NCBI GenBank assembly: GCA_017303805.1
Contig: JAFLBQ010000007.1
Location: 186,001 to 250,000 of the forward strand
Source: Cytophagales bacterium
Lineage (GTDB): Bacteria; Bacteroidota; Bacteroidia; Cytophagales; Cyclobacteriaceae
Direction of reading: 5' to 3'
Length of the DNA stretch: 64,000 bases
The first letter of the stretch is position 1. Each line of letters starts with the position of its first letter. A program made the translations under genes and the position numbers. Below are positions 28,514-38,275 of the stretch, one piece after another. Below the pieces are notes generated by a model, which saw only the letters and a list, made by a program, of their open reading frames with translations, was not told the origin of the DNA and searched no databases.

Positions 28514-29470
28514 ATGAAAGTAACCGAACACCTGAAGCGCGCTAACGGTAAAACGTTATTCACCATTGAAATACTTCCTCCGCTAAAAGGCGAAAACATT
28601 AAGAGTTTGTTCAACAACATGGATCCATTAATGGAGTTTAAACCTCCGTTTATTGATGTTACCTACCATCGCGAGGAATATGTATTTAAGAAAAAGAGCG
28701 GTGGCTTGCTGGAAAAAATTACTACCCGCAAACGACCGGGCACGGTGGGCATTTGTGCGGCTATTCAAAATCATTACAAAGTAGATACGGTGCCACACAT
28801 TATCTGCGGGGGGTTCTCAAGAGAAGAAACCGAGAATGCACTAATCGATCTGAACTTTTTGGGAGTGGATAATGTGTTGGTGTTGCAGGGCGATGCCATT
28901 AAAACCGAAGCGCGCTTTGTGCCCGAACCCGATGGGTTTGCGTATGCTTCGGAGTTACTGGAGCACGTGGTAAATATGAATAAAGGCCAGTACCTGGACG
29001 AAGAGTTGCATGAACCCTCGCCCACAAATTTTTGCATTGGCGTAGCCGGCTACCCGGAAAAGCATTACAATGCACCCAACCTTAAAACCGATTTAAAGTA
29101 TCTCAAAAATAAAGTTGATAAAGGTGCTGAGTACATTGTAACACAAATGTTTTTTGATAATAAAAAATATTTTGAGTTTGTTGAGCGCTGCCGCGAGGCT
29201 GGGATAACAGTACCCATTATACCAGGCATTAAGCCATTAACCACAAAGTCGCAGCTTACCATTTTGCCGCAGATATTTCATATCGACTTACCCGAAGAGC
29301 TAAGCGAGGCAGCCGAAAAGTGCAAGGATAATTTGGCTGTAAAGCAAGTGGGGATAGAGTGGGCTGTGCAACAATCTAAAGAGCTAATCAAGCAAGGTGC
29401 GCCCACCATCCATTTCTATTCAATGGGCAAATCCGATCCGATTTATAAAATCGCCAAAGAATTGTTTTAA
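28514..29470 (+). CDS. metF: 5,10-methylenetetrahydrofolate reductase
   Basis: The 318-residue flavin-dependent reductase makes 5-methyltetrahydrofolate, the methyl donor used by the two MetH proteins just upstream. Family marks are the N-terminal TIEILPPLKGENI, the GGFSRE block, the KVDKGAEYIVTQMFFD segment that begins the folate/FAD site, and the PIIPGIKPLTT block. It follows metH part 2 by 44 bases on the same strand, so the SAM-I riboswitch probably controls all three genes. The stop codon runs straight into an A-tract that serves the convergent gene's terminator. Confidence 0.95.
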   Translation: MKVTEHLKRANGKTLFTIEILPPLKGENIKSLFNNMDPLMEFKPPFIDVTYHREEYVFKKKSGGLLEKITTRKRPGTVGICAAIQNHYKVDTVPHIICGGFSREETENALIDLNFLGVDNVLVLQGDAIKTEARFVPEPDGFAYASELLEHVVNMNKGQYLDEELHEPSPTNFCIGVAGYPEKHYNAPNLKTDLKYLKNKVDKGAEYIVTQMFFDNKKYFEFVERCREAGITVPIIPGIKPLTTKSQLTILPQIFHIDLPEELSEAAEKCKDNLAVKQVGIEWAVQQSKELIKQGAPTIHFYSMGKSDPIYKIAKELF

Positions 29471-29502
29471 AAAAAAAAAGGAGCTACCGGTAAAGTAGCT
29501 CC
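29469..29502 (-). terminator. Rho-independent terminator of the GDSL-lipoprotein gene
   Basis: On the minus strand GGAGCTAC, a 7-base loop and GTAGCTCC (29480-29502) form a perfect 8-base stem. It is followed by 11 T residues (plus-strand A-tract 29469-29479). It begins 23 bases after the stop at 29526. The same hairpin would be read from metF but has no T-run on that side. Confidence 0.85.
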
Positions 29503-29525
29503 TGTATGGTTGAACCTGTTTACGA

Positions 29526-31199
29526 TTAATTTGGAGGACTGAGTGGTAAACCTGTTCCTTTATAGTTAGCCAGGTTTGCTTTAGGCACGGTGGCCCCAAA
29601 TTTGGCATTAATTGCATCGATAAAAATATTTGCAAGAAATGCATAACCTCTGCTGTTGGGGTGCACGCCATCTTCAGAAAATCCACCAGTAGGTGGCGCA
29701 AACGAAGGTGTAATGGTTACTCCATTTACAACACGCACTCTGTCGGTTACAAATTGTGCAAAGGCTTCGTTTACATCGGCTACAGCCAACCGGTTGCCAC
29801 TGCCTGCGGCCGCAGCTTTGATAATGTTATTGAACGCAATAGTTCTTGTCCGGATTTCGGCAGTTTCAGATGGCAATAGCACATACTGATCGGCCAGAGG
29901 TATGGTTGTACCAATTATCAACTGGGGGTTATTGCCAGGAGGATTCAAACATGTACCCAGCACACCACCGGCAGAAAGGGTAATCAAATCGTTGGCTGTT
30001 GCCTGCCTTACTCTTCTATAGGGTTCAAGCGCTGCACGTTGGGCAGGTGTAATGATGCTGGCAGTAACCATCTGATCGAAAGTTGAACCCAGATCAGGAA
30101 AGTCGCTGGTTTTTTCGGCAATTAAAATTCTGTTACCGGCACCTGCGGTATAAGAAACTTTTCGTGCTTGAATATTTGCTGCTGTTGAGCCGGAGATGGA
30201 CAACAGCCCGGCATTTCCTGCAATACCATCCAATACTGTGTTATATCCGGCAAATGCCCCATTTAATGCCGTGGCCTGATCGGCTGATAAGGTAACTGCA
30301 TTGTAGGTTACGGTAAAGAAGAACGGAATAGTAGTAACATCAGGAATTGTTCCAACTACTCCTTTTAATTCGGAGTTTGAAGCTAGTATCTGGCCGATTG
30401 CGGCATTGTATTGTCCTTGAAAAGCCGCTTCGCTGGTAAGTGGTATAGCACCAGAAGCCCCGGTGGTTGCATATCCCAGGATATCATTATTGCCTAAGAA
30501 AAACATAAAGAAGGTACCCTGAGCAGCTAAGGCATCACCCAAGATGGTTGAAGTACCCGGGTTGGAAGCGAACCGCGCATAAAGTGGATTAAAAGCCGGG
30601 TTGCTGGTGGGTGGGCCACCTGTTAGTGGAGTTAAGGCTTGACCAAGCAAGATACCGGGCACGCCAAAATTGTTAAGAGCAGCTTTGTTGCCACCATAGG
30701 CTGTTGGCACATCGCCACCGGTACCAGGCACTGCGGGTGTGGTTACTTCGCTCGGACAGGTTACTACTCTTTGTGGAGTACCTAACGCGGCAGGTGCTGC
30801 CGTTCTGGGGCCACTGCCATCCGGATCGAACAAAACTAACCTTCCTAAAATTGGGCCACCTGTAAATGGCGGGTTGGTGGTAGTTGTGTTGAAACCATTC
30901 ACCGAACCAATATCCGGTTGATTGAAGGTTGCTGATCCTCCGGCATAAGAAAACTGTTTGGCAAGAATAGCTGCCAACGAATTGTTTTGTCCTTCGGTAA
31001 ACAAAGCACCCGCCTGATAGCCGGCTGTCAGCGAATTGCCTACGGCTACAAACTTTGAAAAATTAGCGGACCCGGAACTTCCAGATGGAGTTTCTGGTAC
31101 CACGGGCTCTTCGGCAACCGGTATGATAGGCTCTTGTGAGCACGATACGGCAACCAATGTGGTGGCAAGTACCGATATTATTCTATGAGTTAATTTCAT
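29526..31199 (-). CDS. SGNH/GDSL-hydrolase lipoprotein
   Basis: The 557-residue protein has a lipoprotein signal ending AVSC with lipidated Cys20, then a Pro/Ser/Gly-rich linker to about residue 46. The SGNH domain has block I FVAVGNSLTAGYQ (nucleophile Ser56), block III FFLGNNDILGYA, and block V DGVHPNSRGY (Asp510, His513), giving a complete Ser-His-Asp set. Such enzymes are esterases or lipases; here it would be on the outer membrane or in the periplasm. It lies 13 bases downstream of a TonB-dependent receptor gene, suggesting that it processes an ester substrate at the cell surface. Confidence 0.9.
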   Translation of the reverse strand: MKLTHRIISVLATTLVAVSCSQEPIIPVAEEPVVPETPSGSSGSANFSKFVAVGNSLTAGYQAGALFTEGQNNSLAAILAKQFSYAGGSATFNQPDIGSVNGFNTTTTNPPFTGGPILGRLVLFDPDGSGPRTAAPAALGTPQRVVTCPSEVTTPAVPGTGGDVPTAYGGNKAALNNFGVPGILLGQALTPLTGGPPTSNPAFNPLYARFASNPGTSTILGDALAAQGTFFMFFLGNNDILGYATTGASGAIPLTSEAAFQGQYNAAIGQILASNSELKGVVGTIPDVTTIPFFFTVTYNAVTLSADQATALNGAFAGYNTVLDGIAGNAGLLSISGSTAANIQARKVSYTAGAGNRILIAEKTSDFPDLGSTFDQMVTASIITPAQRAALEPYRRVRQATANDLITLSAGGVLGTCLNPPGNNPQLIIGTTIPLADQYVLLPSETAEIRTRTIAFNNIIKAAAAGSGNRLAVADVNEAFAQFVTDRVRVVNGVTITPSFAPPTGGFSEDGVHPNSRGYAFLANIFIDAINAKFGATVPKANLANYKGTGLPLSPPN

Positions 31200-31212
31200 A
31201 ATTGTAAACTTT

Positions 31213-33981
31213 CTATTTCAAGAATTCATCAAACGTTAACGAAATGAAGTATTGCTGTCCCACAAATGGTGCGCCCAGGTTAGTGCGATAGTCGCCTCCA
31301 CCCAAGTTGGTTCCGCCAATTTTTACGATTGTTTTCAGCGAGGATATTTTATAGTTAACCTGCGCATCTAACACGCCAAATTCCGGTACTTGCCAAATTC
31401 CAAAAGAAGACTGCCATTCGTAATCTTGTTGCCATCTGAAATTCGCATTGAATCCAAGGTTCTTTGCAATTTTCCGATTTCCAATTCCAACGCTAAACCG
31501 GTTTTCAGGAGTATTGAATCCGGCTCTGAATTCAGGACTTTCATCGGCTTTGAAAGTAGCCCAGTTGTAGTTTCCTGTAAGCACAAAGTTCTTAGGTAAA
31601 TTATAAGTAAGGCCTAAACCAATACCGGTTGAGGTAACATTTTGTGTAGAGTTGGTATAAGGTGAGAAGAGAGTGCCCGCATTTACCTGCGAGCCTTTGT
31701 GAGTTGTTGCATTTTTGCTAACAACAATCTGCCCGCCTATAAAATTTGAATAGGAAGTATAGTAGCCGTTCAGGTCTATTAAGAAATTGGTTCCTAATAA
31801 TCCTTTATATCCCAATTCGAATGAGCGCAATTGCTCAGGTTGTACATAGGGCAGGTTAGCAGTGACGAGTAAACTTTGATTTCCTCCTGAGAGCGCACCT
31901 GTGGTTCCGTCTATACTACCACCAGAAGCGCGGTATGCATTGTACGAGGCTTGTGTGTAGGCACCTCCATTATGAATGCCATAACGGGCTGCGTTTGCCT
32001 CAGTGCTTCCTAAAAGCGTACCCCCCGAAGATGGGAAGTAGATAAACTGTGCCTGCGTGTCGGGGTTGCGGAAACCGGTTTGGAACGAGGCTCTTAAATT
32101 ATTGTTTGGATCAATTTCAAAAACACCGGCAAGACGTGGTGTAAGCTGGCCGTCAAAGTTCTCATTCTTATCGTACCGTAACGAACCGGTTAATTTTAAT
32201 TTTCCGATCGCTTTGCCTATTTGAGTATAGGCTCCATATTCATTAATCTTTATACGCTCAGCTTCACCGCCATTCGGAGCCTCGTTGAATACGGTAGCAT
32301 TTGAGAATAAACTGTATTGCCGCAGATTACCACCGAATTGAATTTCGGCCCACTTTATTTTATCAAACAGGCGATAGTTAAATTCTGCGTGGTACAATCG
32401 TGAGTTATCCACGAATGATGCTCCGGGAGGATTTCCCTGGAATAATTGCGCGCGAACTTGCCGCATCAGGTTTACAAATTCTGTTGATCCTTCTGCCGGC
32501 CGGCCGGTATCGGCATTCGCTCTTGCTGCGGCATGGGCTGCTTCGGGGTTACCCGCTGGCACACCCGGTACAAAATATCCCTGCATGGCCAATACATAGG
32601 TTTGTGCATAGGTAGGCGCCCATGATGCGGCCGTAGGACGGATAGTTTCATTCGCAAAGCCGCCCAGGGCAGACATGTTGTAGGATTTACCCGCATCGGT
32701 TGCAGTTCTATAGGCCCGAATAAAGAAGTTACTTCCCTTTAATTCGATTTTGTTGAATTGCTGGGTAAAATCTCTTAAAGCATATTTTTCTGTGCCTTGG
32801 TAAATGGAACTTCCGCCACCAAAACGATAGTTATAGATTGCTTCTAACTTATCGTTAATTCTATAATGCAGCGCACCATCTAACTTTAGTGTCTTTGCAT
32901 CGCGATTATCGTCAAAGGCAGCCAACATGGCTTGTTCAGAGTATCCGGTGCGTCTTAGATCCAACGTTCCGAATGTGCCGCCAATGGGTACGGGAATCGG
33001 AGTTTCATCTCCGTATAAATTCAAACCATCAAAATTTGGTTTTGAACTTAAGTCGATGGTTGATTCCGGATTGTTTCTATCTGTTTTATAATCGTTACCC
33101 AACCAATCGGTGGTTTGCATTATACTACCATTGATTTTAAAAGCTAATTTATTATTAAACGCCTTGGCATATCTTAAACTATAAGAGGTTAATGGATGCG
33201 AACCGCCAGCCTCTGAACTTACAATACCGCCTTTAAATTGAGCGCTCAAGCCCTGGTAATCAAAGGGGCTTTTGCTTTGCATAATAAGAATGCCATTAAA
33301 AGCATTAGGTCCATACAGTGCCGAAGCGGCACCCGGTACAAGTTCCATACTTTCGGCATCCAGTTCGCCCAATCCGATTATTGATCCGGTAGGGAAGTTG
33401 AGCAGCGGTGCCTGCGTATCCATGCCATCTACCCATTGAACAAATCGGGTGTTGGCGATGGTAGCAAAACCGCGGGTGTTAACAGCCGTAAAGTTCAAGC
33501 TTCCAGAATTTGTCTGAACGCCTTTCATATTCGCCAAGCCATCGTAAAAGTCTGGAGTAGCCGATTGGCGGATGCCAATGATATCCATCTTCTCAATGGT
33601 AACTGGCGATTTTAAAATACTTTCTTCAAACCGCGATGCCGACACAACTACTTCTTGACCAAGTAAAGTTTGTTCTGCCAACGATACATCAATGGTGGCG
33701 GTGGCTTCGGTTACTTCAAACTCTTGGGTGGCATAGCCGATAAATGAGAAAACAAGCGTAAACGGTGGTGCCTGGTTTACTTTCAGGTTGTAACGGCCAT
33801 CGGTACTTGAAATGGTACCTATAACACGGCCCTTTACAACAATGTTAACGCCTGCCAGCGTTTCTCCGCTGCCACCATCTTTTACCGTACCCGAAATGCT
33901 GGTGGTTTGAGCCATGACAGTTGCTGTGCCGCAGAGCCAGAAGAGAAGCGGTAGCAATGCCTTTCTGTAGAATCTATTCAT
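31213..33981 (-). CDS. TonB-dependent outer-membrane receptor
   Basis: The 922-residue protein has a signal peptide ending VMAQ. A carboxypeptidase-regulatory-like beta domain follows at about residues 27-105 (SGTVKDGGSGETLAGVNIVVKG in consecutive segments). The plug is at about 110-240 (VVVSASRFEESILKSPVTI, GAASALYGPNAFNGI), and a 22-strand barrel runs to FISLTFDEFLK. The N-terminal extra domain is the SusC-like architecture, but no SusD gene is adjacent. The co-transcribed GDSL lipoprotein is the only partner. The substrate is unknown. The promoter is the element at 34003-34032. Confidence 0.94.
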   Translation of the reverse strand: MNRFYRKALLPLLFWLCGTATVMAQTTSISGTVKDGGSGETLAGVNIVVKGRVIGTISSTDGRYNLKVNQAPPFTLVFSFIGYATQEFEVTEATATIDVSLAEQTLLGQEVVVSASRFEESILKSPVTIEKMDIIGIRQSATPDFYDGLANMKGVQTNSGSLNFTAVNTRGFATIANTRFVQWVDGMDTQAPLLNFPTGSIIGLGELDAESMELVPGAASALYGPNAFNGILIMQSKSPFDYQGLSAQFKGGIVSSEAGGSHPLTSYSLRYAKAFNNKLAFKINGSIMQTTDWLGNDYKTDRNNPESTIDLSSKPNFDGLNLYGDETPIPVPIGGTFGTLDLRRTGYSEQAMLAAFDDNRDAKTLKLDGALHYRINDKLEAIYNYRFGGGSSIYQGTEKYALRDFTQQFNKIELKGSNFFIRAYRTATDAGKSYNMSALGGFANETIRPTAASWAPTYAQTYVLAMQGYFVPGVPAGNPEAAHAAARANADTGRPAEGSTEFVNLMRQVRAQLFQGNPPGASFVDNSRLYHAEFNYRLFDKIKWAEIQFGGNLRQYSLFSNATVFNEAPNGGEAERIKINEYGAYTQIGKAIGKLKLTGSLRYDKNENFDGQLTPRLAGVFEIDPNNNLRASFQTGFRNPDTQAQFIYFPSSGGTLLGSTEANAARYGIHNGGAYTQASYNAYRASGGSIDGTTGALSGGNQSLLVTANLPYVQPEQLRSFELGYKGLLGTNFLIDLNGYYTSYSNFIGGQIVVSKNATTHKGSQVNAGTLFSPYTNSTQNVTSTGIGLGLTYNLPKNFVLTGNYNWATFKADESPEFRAGFNTPENRFSVGIGNRKIAKNLGFNANFRWQQDYEWQSSFGIWQVPEFGVLDAQVNYKISSLKTIVKIGGTNLGGGDYRTNLGAPFVGQQYFISLTFDEFLK

Positions 33982-34002
33982 AAGAATTATGGGTTTAATT
34001 CT

Positions 34003-34032
34003 TAAATCTACAAGAAAAAGCTCAATTACAAA
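34003..34032 (-). promoter_or_regulatory. Promoter of TonB-receptor/GDSL operon
   Basis: On the minus strand TTTG (34029-34032) is separated by 18 bases from TAGATTTA (34003-34010), which matches the TTTG/TAnnTTTG Bacteroidota promoter pattern except for the last base. It lies 22 bases upstream of the receptor ATG. Confidence 0.5.
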
Positions 34033-34089
34033 CGATTGAAAGGCGGGAATTTTGCATTTTTTAAGGATTCCTTAACTTCCGCCAAAGGC

Positions 34090-34425
34090 TTATTTCTGGT
34101 TGCGAACCAACTCTACCAGCCGGTCGCACAGGGCATTGATTTCATTGGCCATAGCCTCATCGCCAGTGGCAGTAAGAACACTTTGTGCTATTCCACCAAT
34201 GTTTTCAATGTAAAACCTTTTCATCTCATCTACGGGCATGTCCTTCGTCCACAGGTCAATGCGCATCGTGTTCTTTTGTTGGCTATCCCACAAGGCTACG
34301 GAAATAGATTTGGTGTCTTCCGGGGTGTCTTCGGGTTTATCGGTAGCCTCCCAGCGAATGCGCTCAGGGATGTTTTTACTATCCAATTGAATGGTAAACT
34401 GTATGGTGGATTGTTTCGTAGTCAT
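34090..34425 (-). CDS. gldC: Gliding motility protein GldC
   Basis: The protein has 111 residues from ATG 34425 (MTTKQSTIQFTIQLDSKNIP), chosen over a longer in-frame start because that extension runs into the end of scoB. It matches GldC, a small protein of the Bacteroidota gliding set: IRWEATD, AVALWD-like SVALWDSQQKNTMRIDLWTKDMPVDEM and the C-terminal helix. GldC is thought to assist GldB; neither gldB nor other gld genes are nearby. It is downstream of scoA-scoB by 22 bases and may be carried on their transcript. Its presence does not prove gliding. Confidence 0.88.
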   Translation of the reverse strand: MTTKQSTIQFTIQLDSKNIPERIRWEATDKPEDTPEDTKSISVALWDSQQKNTMRIDLWTKDMPVDEMKRFYIENIGGIAQSVLTATGDEAMANEINALCDRLVELVRNQK

Positions 34426-34447
34426 ATCGGGTGCAAAGAAACAACTT

Positions 34448-35104
34448 TTAGAATTGCATCTCGGCAATTTCACCATCAATTACCAGCCGGCCAGCTGTAG
34501 CATTTTTAATTTGCTCGGTCGAAACACCGGGTGCGCGTTCAAGTAATTTAAATCCTCCCTCGGGTAGTACATCCAGCACCGCCATGTCGCTAACAATTCG
34601 TTTTACACAGCGAACCCCGGTAATGGGCAGGGTACATGATTTTAAAAGTTTTGATGCGCCCTCTTTGCTGCAATGCTGCATAGCCACAATTATATGTTTG
34701 GCCGATGCAACCAGATCCATCGCTCCACCCATGCCTTTTACCATCTTACCAGGTACTTTCCAGTTGGCAATATCACCCAGTTCCGATACTTCCATCGCAC
34801 CTAAAATGGTTAGGTAAACATGGCCACCGCGTATCATGGCGAAACTTTCGGCAGAACTAAAAAGGGCAGAGCCGGCCATCATGGTAATAGTTTGTTTGCC
34901 GGCATTAATTAAATCGGGATCAACTTCGTTTTCAGTAGGGAAGGGACCAATACCTAAAAGTCCGTTTTCAGATTGCAACACCACATTTAGATGGCTGGGA
35001 ATGTAGTTGGCTACCAGCGTGGGGATGCCGATGCCCAGGTTAATGTACATTCCGTCTTTTACTTCGCGGGCAATGCGTTTGGCTATTCCGGTTTTATCTA
35101 ACAT
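34448..35104 (-). CDS. scoB: 3-oxoacid CoA-transferase subunit B
   Basis: The 218-residue beta subunit of succinyl-CoA:3-ketoacid CoA-transferase has the catalytic Glu46 in SENGLLGIGPFP, which forms the glutamyl-CoA thioester. It also has NLGIGIPTLVANY at the N-terminus and the GGAMDL block. The enzyme moves CoA between succinate and acetoacetate, feeding ketone bodies or aromatic and amino acid breakdown products into central metabolism. scoA lies 17 bases upstream. The active form is expected to be A2B2. Confidence 0.94.
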   Translation of the reverse strand: MLDKTGIAKRIAREVKDGMYINLGIGIPTLVANYIPSHLNVVLQSENGLLGIGPFPTENEVDPDLINAGKQTITMMAGSALFSSAESFAMIRGGHVYLTILGAMEVSELGDIANWKVPGKMVKGMGGAMDLVASAKHIIVAMQHCSKEGASKLLKSCTLPITGVRCVKRIVSDMAVLDVLPEGGFKLLERAPGVSTEQIKNATAGRLVIDGEIAEMQF

Positions 35105-35121
35105 TTAATCTGAGTTAATCG

Positions 35122-35826
35122 TTAAACTTTTGTTGATGCGAGCGTTCGTTGCTCAATCCTTTTTTCGTAGCCCTTGCCTTCGAAAATACGTTGCACATAA
35201 ATACCTGGGGTGTGTATTTGGTTGGGATCCAGGGTTCCGGCCGGCACCAATTCCTCTACTTCGGCAATGGTAATTTTTCCGGCTGCCGCCATCATGGGGT
35301 TAAAGTTGCGGGCCGTGCCCTTGTAAACAAGGTTACCAGTGGTGTCGCCCTTCCAGGCTTTAACAATCGAAAAGTCAGCCCGAAGCCAGTGCTCTAACAG
35401 GTAGGTTTTACCCTCAAAGGTGCGTACTTCCTTTCCTTGTGCTATTTCGGTGCCAACACCGGCTGGGGTAAAAAATGCCGGAATGCCGGCCCCTCCGGCC
35501 CGAATACGTTCTGCCAGGGTTCCTTGTGGAATCAATTCTACCTCTAACTCACCCGATAAAAGTTGGCGTTCAAACTCTGCATTTTCTCCAACATAAGAGG
35601 AAATCATTTTTTTTACCTGCCTGGTTTTAAGTAGCAGCCCAATTCCAAAGTCGTCCACTCCGGCATTGTTAGAGATACACGTTAGTCCGGTAATGCCTTT
35701 CTTCAAAAGCGCTGCAATGCAGTTTTCAGGAATACCACATAGACCAAAACCACCCAGCATAAGGGTTACATTGTTACCGATATCGTGCAGGGCCTCGTCT
35801 GCACCCGCAACAACCTTGTTAATCAT
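35122..35826 (-). CDS. scoA: 3-oxoacid CoA-transferase subunit A
   Basis: The 234-residue alpha subunit carries the CoA-binding [13 protein letters not shown] motif and the segment [26 protein letters not shown] in consecutive parts, both hallmarks of ScoA. The [13 protein letters not shown] block is also typical. Together with scoB it forms the transferase. The gene opens a minus-strand unit scoA-scoB-gldC; a 66-base gap separates it from ribF upstream, and no clear terminator is seen there. Confidence 0.94.
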   Translation of the reverse strand: MINKVVAGADEALHDIGNNVTLMLGGFGLCGIPENCIAALLKKGITGLTCISNNAGVDDFGIGLLLKTRQVKKMISSYVGENAEFERQLLSGELEVELIPQGTLAERIRAGGAGIPAFFTPAGVGTEIAQGKEVRTFEGKTYLLEHWLRADFSIVKAWKGDTTGNLVYKGTARNFNPMMAAAGKITIAEVEELVPAGTLDPNQIHTPGIYVQRIFEGKGYEKRIEQRTLASTKV

Positions 35827-35892
35827 AGCATTTTGCTTTGCGGCAATTTCAGGTGTTGAATCACAAAATGCAAATTAGAATAGTGCCAGATG

Positions 35893-36825
35893 CTAGTGCT
35901 TGTTTAGCACGCGCAACGCTTCGGCTTTATCTGCAATTAATTGGGTTTTTAACGACTCAAGGTCTTTGAATTTCGAATCGGCTCGCAAAAGCTTTTGAAA
36001 ATATACTTGCAGGGTCTCTCCGTAGATCTCTTTATCAAAGTCAAAAATGTTTACTTCAATGGTTCTGCGCGAGCCATCTACTGTGGGCCGGTTGCCGATA
36101 TAGAGCATGCCCTGGTACGCAGTGGCTGCATGCGCAACGGTTACCGCATAAATTCCTTCGGCCGGTACAAGTTTATCGGAAGTATCAAGGCTTAGGTTGG
36201 CAGTTGGAAAACCCAGCACGCGCCCCAGTTTATCGCCTTTAACCACACGGCCGGTTAGCGGGTAAGGTGCACCTAAAAAATGGTTGGCAGTTTCGATGTC
36301 GCCCACCTGCAGGGCATTCCGGATTTTGGTTGAGCTAACTCCAACATGGTCTATATCCTGCCGCGGAATCTCTTCTACATCAAACCCAAAGGTGGGCCCG
36401 TTCAATTGCAATTGTTCAAAACTTCCCTCACGGTTTTTTCCGAAGCGGTGGTCGTAGCCAATTACCAGCTTGCGGGTTCCAATCCGGTTTACCAGCACTT
36501 CGGTAATAAATGCGAGCGAGGTTAGTTGCGAAAACTCTTTCGTAAATGGAATGCGTAATAAATGGTGCACCCCGTGTGCCCGCAGCAGGTTTGCTTTCTC
36601 TTCAAACGTGTTGAGTAATTTTAAGGGCGGCTCGTTAGGTTTTAGAATGGTGCGCGGGTGTGGCCAAAATGTAATTACAACTGTTTCGCCTTTGTTTTTA
36701 AAGGCAACCTCCTGCAGGCGGTGAAGTATTTTTTGATGCCCGATATGCACGCCATCAAACGTGCCACTGGTAACCACACCAAAGGGCAAGGGTGTAAAAT
36801 CTTCGAGCGAGTGATAGATTTTCAT
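35893..36825 (-). CDS. ribF: Bifunctional riboflavin kinase/FAD synthetase
   Basis: The 310-residue protein makes FMN and FAD from riboflavin. The N-terminal nucleotidyltransferase domain (about 1-180) has GTFDGVHIGHQKIL and the SSTKIRNAL motif. The C-terminal flavokinase domain (about 185-310) has GRVLGFPTANL and GMLYIGNRPTV. The ATG overlaps the truB stop by four bases, continuing the chain ftsX-DUF3098-uppP-truB-ribF. The truB-ribF pairing is widespread in bacteria. Confidence 0.96.
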   Translation of the reverse strand: MKIYHSLEDFTPLPFGVVTSGTFDGVHIGHQKILHRLQEVAFKNKGETVVITFWPHPRTILKPNEPPLKLLNTFEEKANLLRAHGVHHLLRIPFTKEFSQLTSLAFITEVLVNRIGTRKLVIGYDHRFGKNREGSFEQLQLNGPTFGFDVEEIPRQDIDHVGVSSTKIRNALQVGDIETANHFLGAPYPLTGRVVKGDKLGRVLGFPTANLSLDTSDKLVPAEGIYAVTVAHAATAYQGMLYIGNRPTVDGSRRTIEVNIFDFDKEIYGETLQVYFQKLLRADSKFKDLESLKTQLIADKAEALRVLNKH

Positions 36826-37484
36826 GCAACCACCGGATTAATTTGTTCCAGTTCCAACGCATCGGCAAGTTTAAAGGTGCCAATCCGGGTACGGCAAAGT
36901 TCGGCAAGGTAAGCGCCAACTCCCAGTTCGTTTCCAAAATCGCGTGCTATGCTGCGGATGTACGTACCTTTGCTGCATACTATCCGAAAGGCAACAACCG
37001 GTATTTCTATAGCGGTAATTTCAAATGTAGCTACGGTTACCTCGCGCGGTTTTAACTCAATATCTTTTCCTTTCCGTGCAAGTTTATAGGCCCGCTTACC
37101 GTCTATTTTGATAGCCGAGTGCTGAGGTGGAATCTGTTGTAACGTACCGGTAAATTTTTTGGCCGCAGCATGAATTTGATCAACTGAAATATGCGCCACG
37201 TCTGCCTTGTCTTCAACAGAGGTTTCCAAATCGTGCGAGGCGGTTTCTTTGCCAATTACAAACTTGCCGGTATATTCCTTTTCCTGTGCCTGATAACTAT
37301 CTATTTGTTTGGTCATTTTGCCGGTGCAAATGATCAGCAGCCCGGTAGCGAGTGGATCTAACGTGCCGGCATGACCAATTTTTTTTATTTTGAGTTTACC
37401 CCGCAACTTGTTCACCACATCAAACGAAGTCCAACGCAAAGGTTTGTTTACCAACAACACCCGATCTGTAAAATCTGTACTCAC
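36822..37484 (-). CDS. truB: tRNA pseudouridine(55) synthase
   Basis: The 220-residue TruB converts U55 of the tRNA T-loop to pseudouridine. The catalytic Asp43 lies in [14 protein letters not shown]. Other marks are [16 protein letters not shown] at the N-terminus, the [19 protein letters not shown] segment, and [15 protein letters not shown]. It lacks a C-terminal PUA domain, consistent with the short Bacteroidota form. Four-base overlaps on both sides (with uppP and ribF) point to translational coupling. Confidence 0.96.
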   Translation of the reverse strand: MSTDFTDRVLLVNKPLRWTSFDVVNKLRGKLKIKKIGHAGTLDPLATGLLIICTGKMTKQIDSYQAQEKEYTGKFVIGKETASHDLETSVEDKADVAHISVDQIHAAAKKFTGTLQQIPPQHSAIKIDGKRAYKLARKGKDIELKPREVTVATFEITAIEIPVVAFRIVCSKGTYIRSIARDFGNELGVGAYLAELCRTRIGTFKLADALELEQINPVVA

Positions 37485-38269
37485 AGCACCTGCAAATCAA
37501 TTCCCAACCAATAAAGCAACAGTAGTGTTATTCCTACTGCTATGCGGTAGTAGCCAAATACTTTAAAACCGTGTTGCGTTAAAAAGTTTATAAAGGATTT
37601 GATGGCGAAAAAAGCCACAACAAAAGCTGCCACATTTCCCAGCGCCAGCAATTGAATGTGCGCAGTACTAAATGTATTTCCTTCTAAGTAAAATTTAAGG
37701 AGTTTATAGGCAGTAGCCGCCAACATGGTAGGCACCGCCAGAAAAAACGAAAACTCTGCGGCTGCTTTGCGCGAAAGTTGTTGGGTTAAACCACCAATAA
37801 TGGTAGCTGCCGATCTGGAAACACCGGGTATCATAGCGATAACCTGAAACATGCCAATTATAAATGCAGATTTGTAGGTAACGGTTTCTGTAGATGCGGT
37901 GGAGTTAAAAAGCTTATCAATAAACAGAAAAACAATGCCTCCCAAAATTAGCGTTACCGCAACCACTTGTACGTTTTCCAGAAGCGCATCAATAAAATCA
38001 TTCAATAATAGACCTAATACCATGGCTGGGATGAAGGCCACAAATAGCTTAAAGTAGAAATTCCATGTTTGGAAAAATCTTTTCCAATATAAAACAACCA
38101 CCGAAAGAATGGCCCCCAATTGAATGGCCACCGTAAATGTTTTAGTAAATGAATCGGTTTCAATACCCAAAACACTGGAGGCAATAATCATGTGTCCGGT
38201 AGAGGAAACGGGCAAAAATTCGGTTAGACCTTCAACAATGGCTAACACGAGTGCATCCAGAAACGACAC
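37481..38269 (-). CDS. uppP: Undecaprenyl-diphosphate phosphatase
   Basis: The 262-residue polytopic inner-membrane protein has about eight helices. It recycles undecaprenyl pyrophosphate to the monophosphate lipid carrier for peptidoglycan and other wall polymers. The signature [17 protein letters not shown] (Glu13, Glu17) and the [11 protein letters not shown] motif are both present and are the catalytic segments of the BacA/UppP family. The family is associated with bacitracin tolerance. It follows the DUF3098 gene by six bases. Confidence 0.95.
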   Translation of the reverse strand: MSFLDALVLAIVEGLTEFLPVSSTGHMIIASSVLGIETDSFTKTFTVAIQLGAILSVVVLYWKRFFQTWNFYFKLFVAFIPAMVLGLLLNDFIDALLENVQVVAVTLILGGIVFLFIDKLFNSTASTETVTYKSAFIIGMFQVIAMIPGVSRSAATIIGGLTQQLSRKAAAEFSFFLAVPTMLAATAYKLLKFYLEGNTFSTAHIQLLALGNVAAFVVAFFAIKSFINFLTQHGFKVFGYYRIAVGITLLLLYWLGIDLQVL

Positions 38270-38275
38270 GTTGTT

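Noticed and set aside
29480-29502. Bidirectional terminator serving metF as well
   Set aside because: On the plus strand the hairpin is preceded by A residues but not followed by T residues, so only the minus-strand function is well supported.
31213-33981. SusC/SusD polysaccharide utilisation locus
   Set aside because: The receptor has the SusC-like N-terminal domain, but the next gene is a GDSL lipoprotein and there is no SusD, glycoside hydrolase or regulator nearby.
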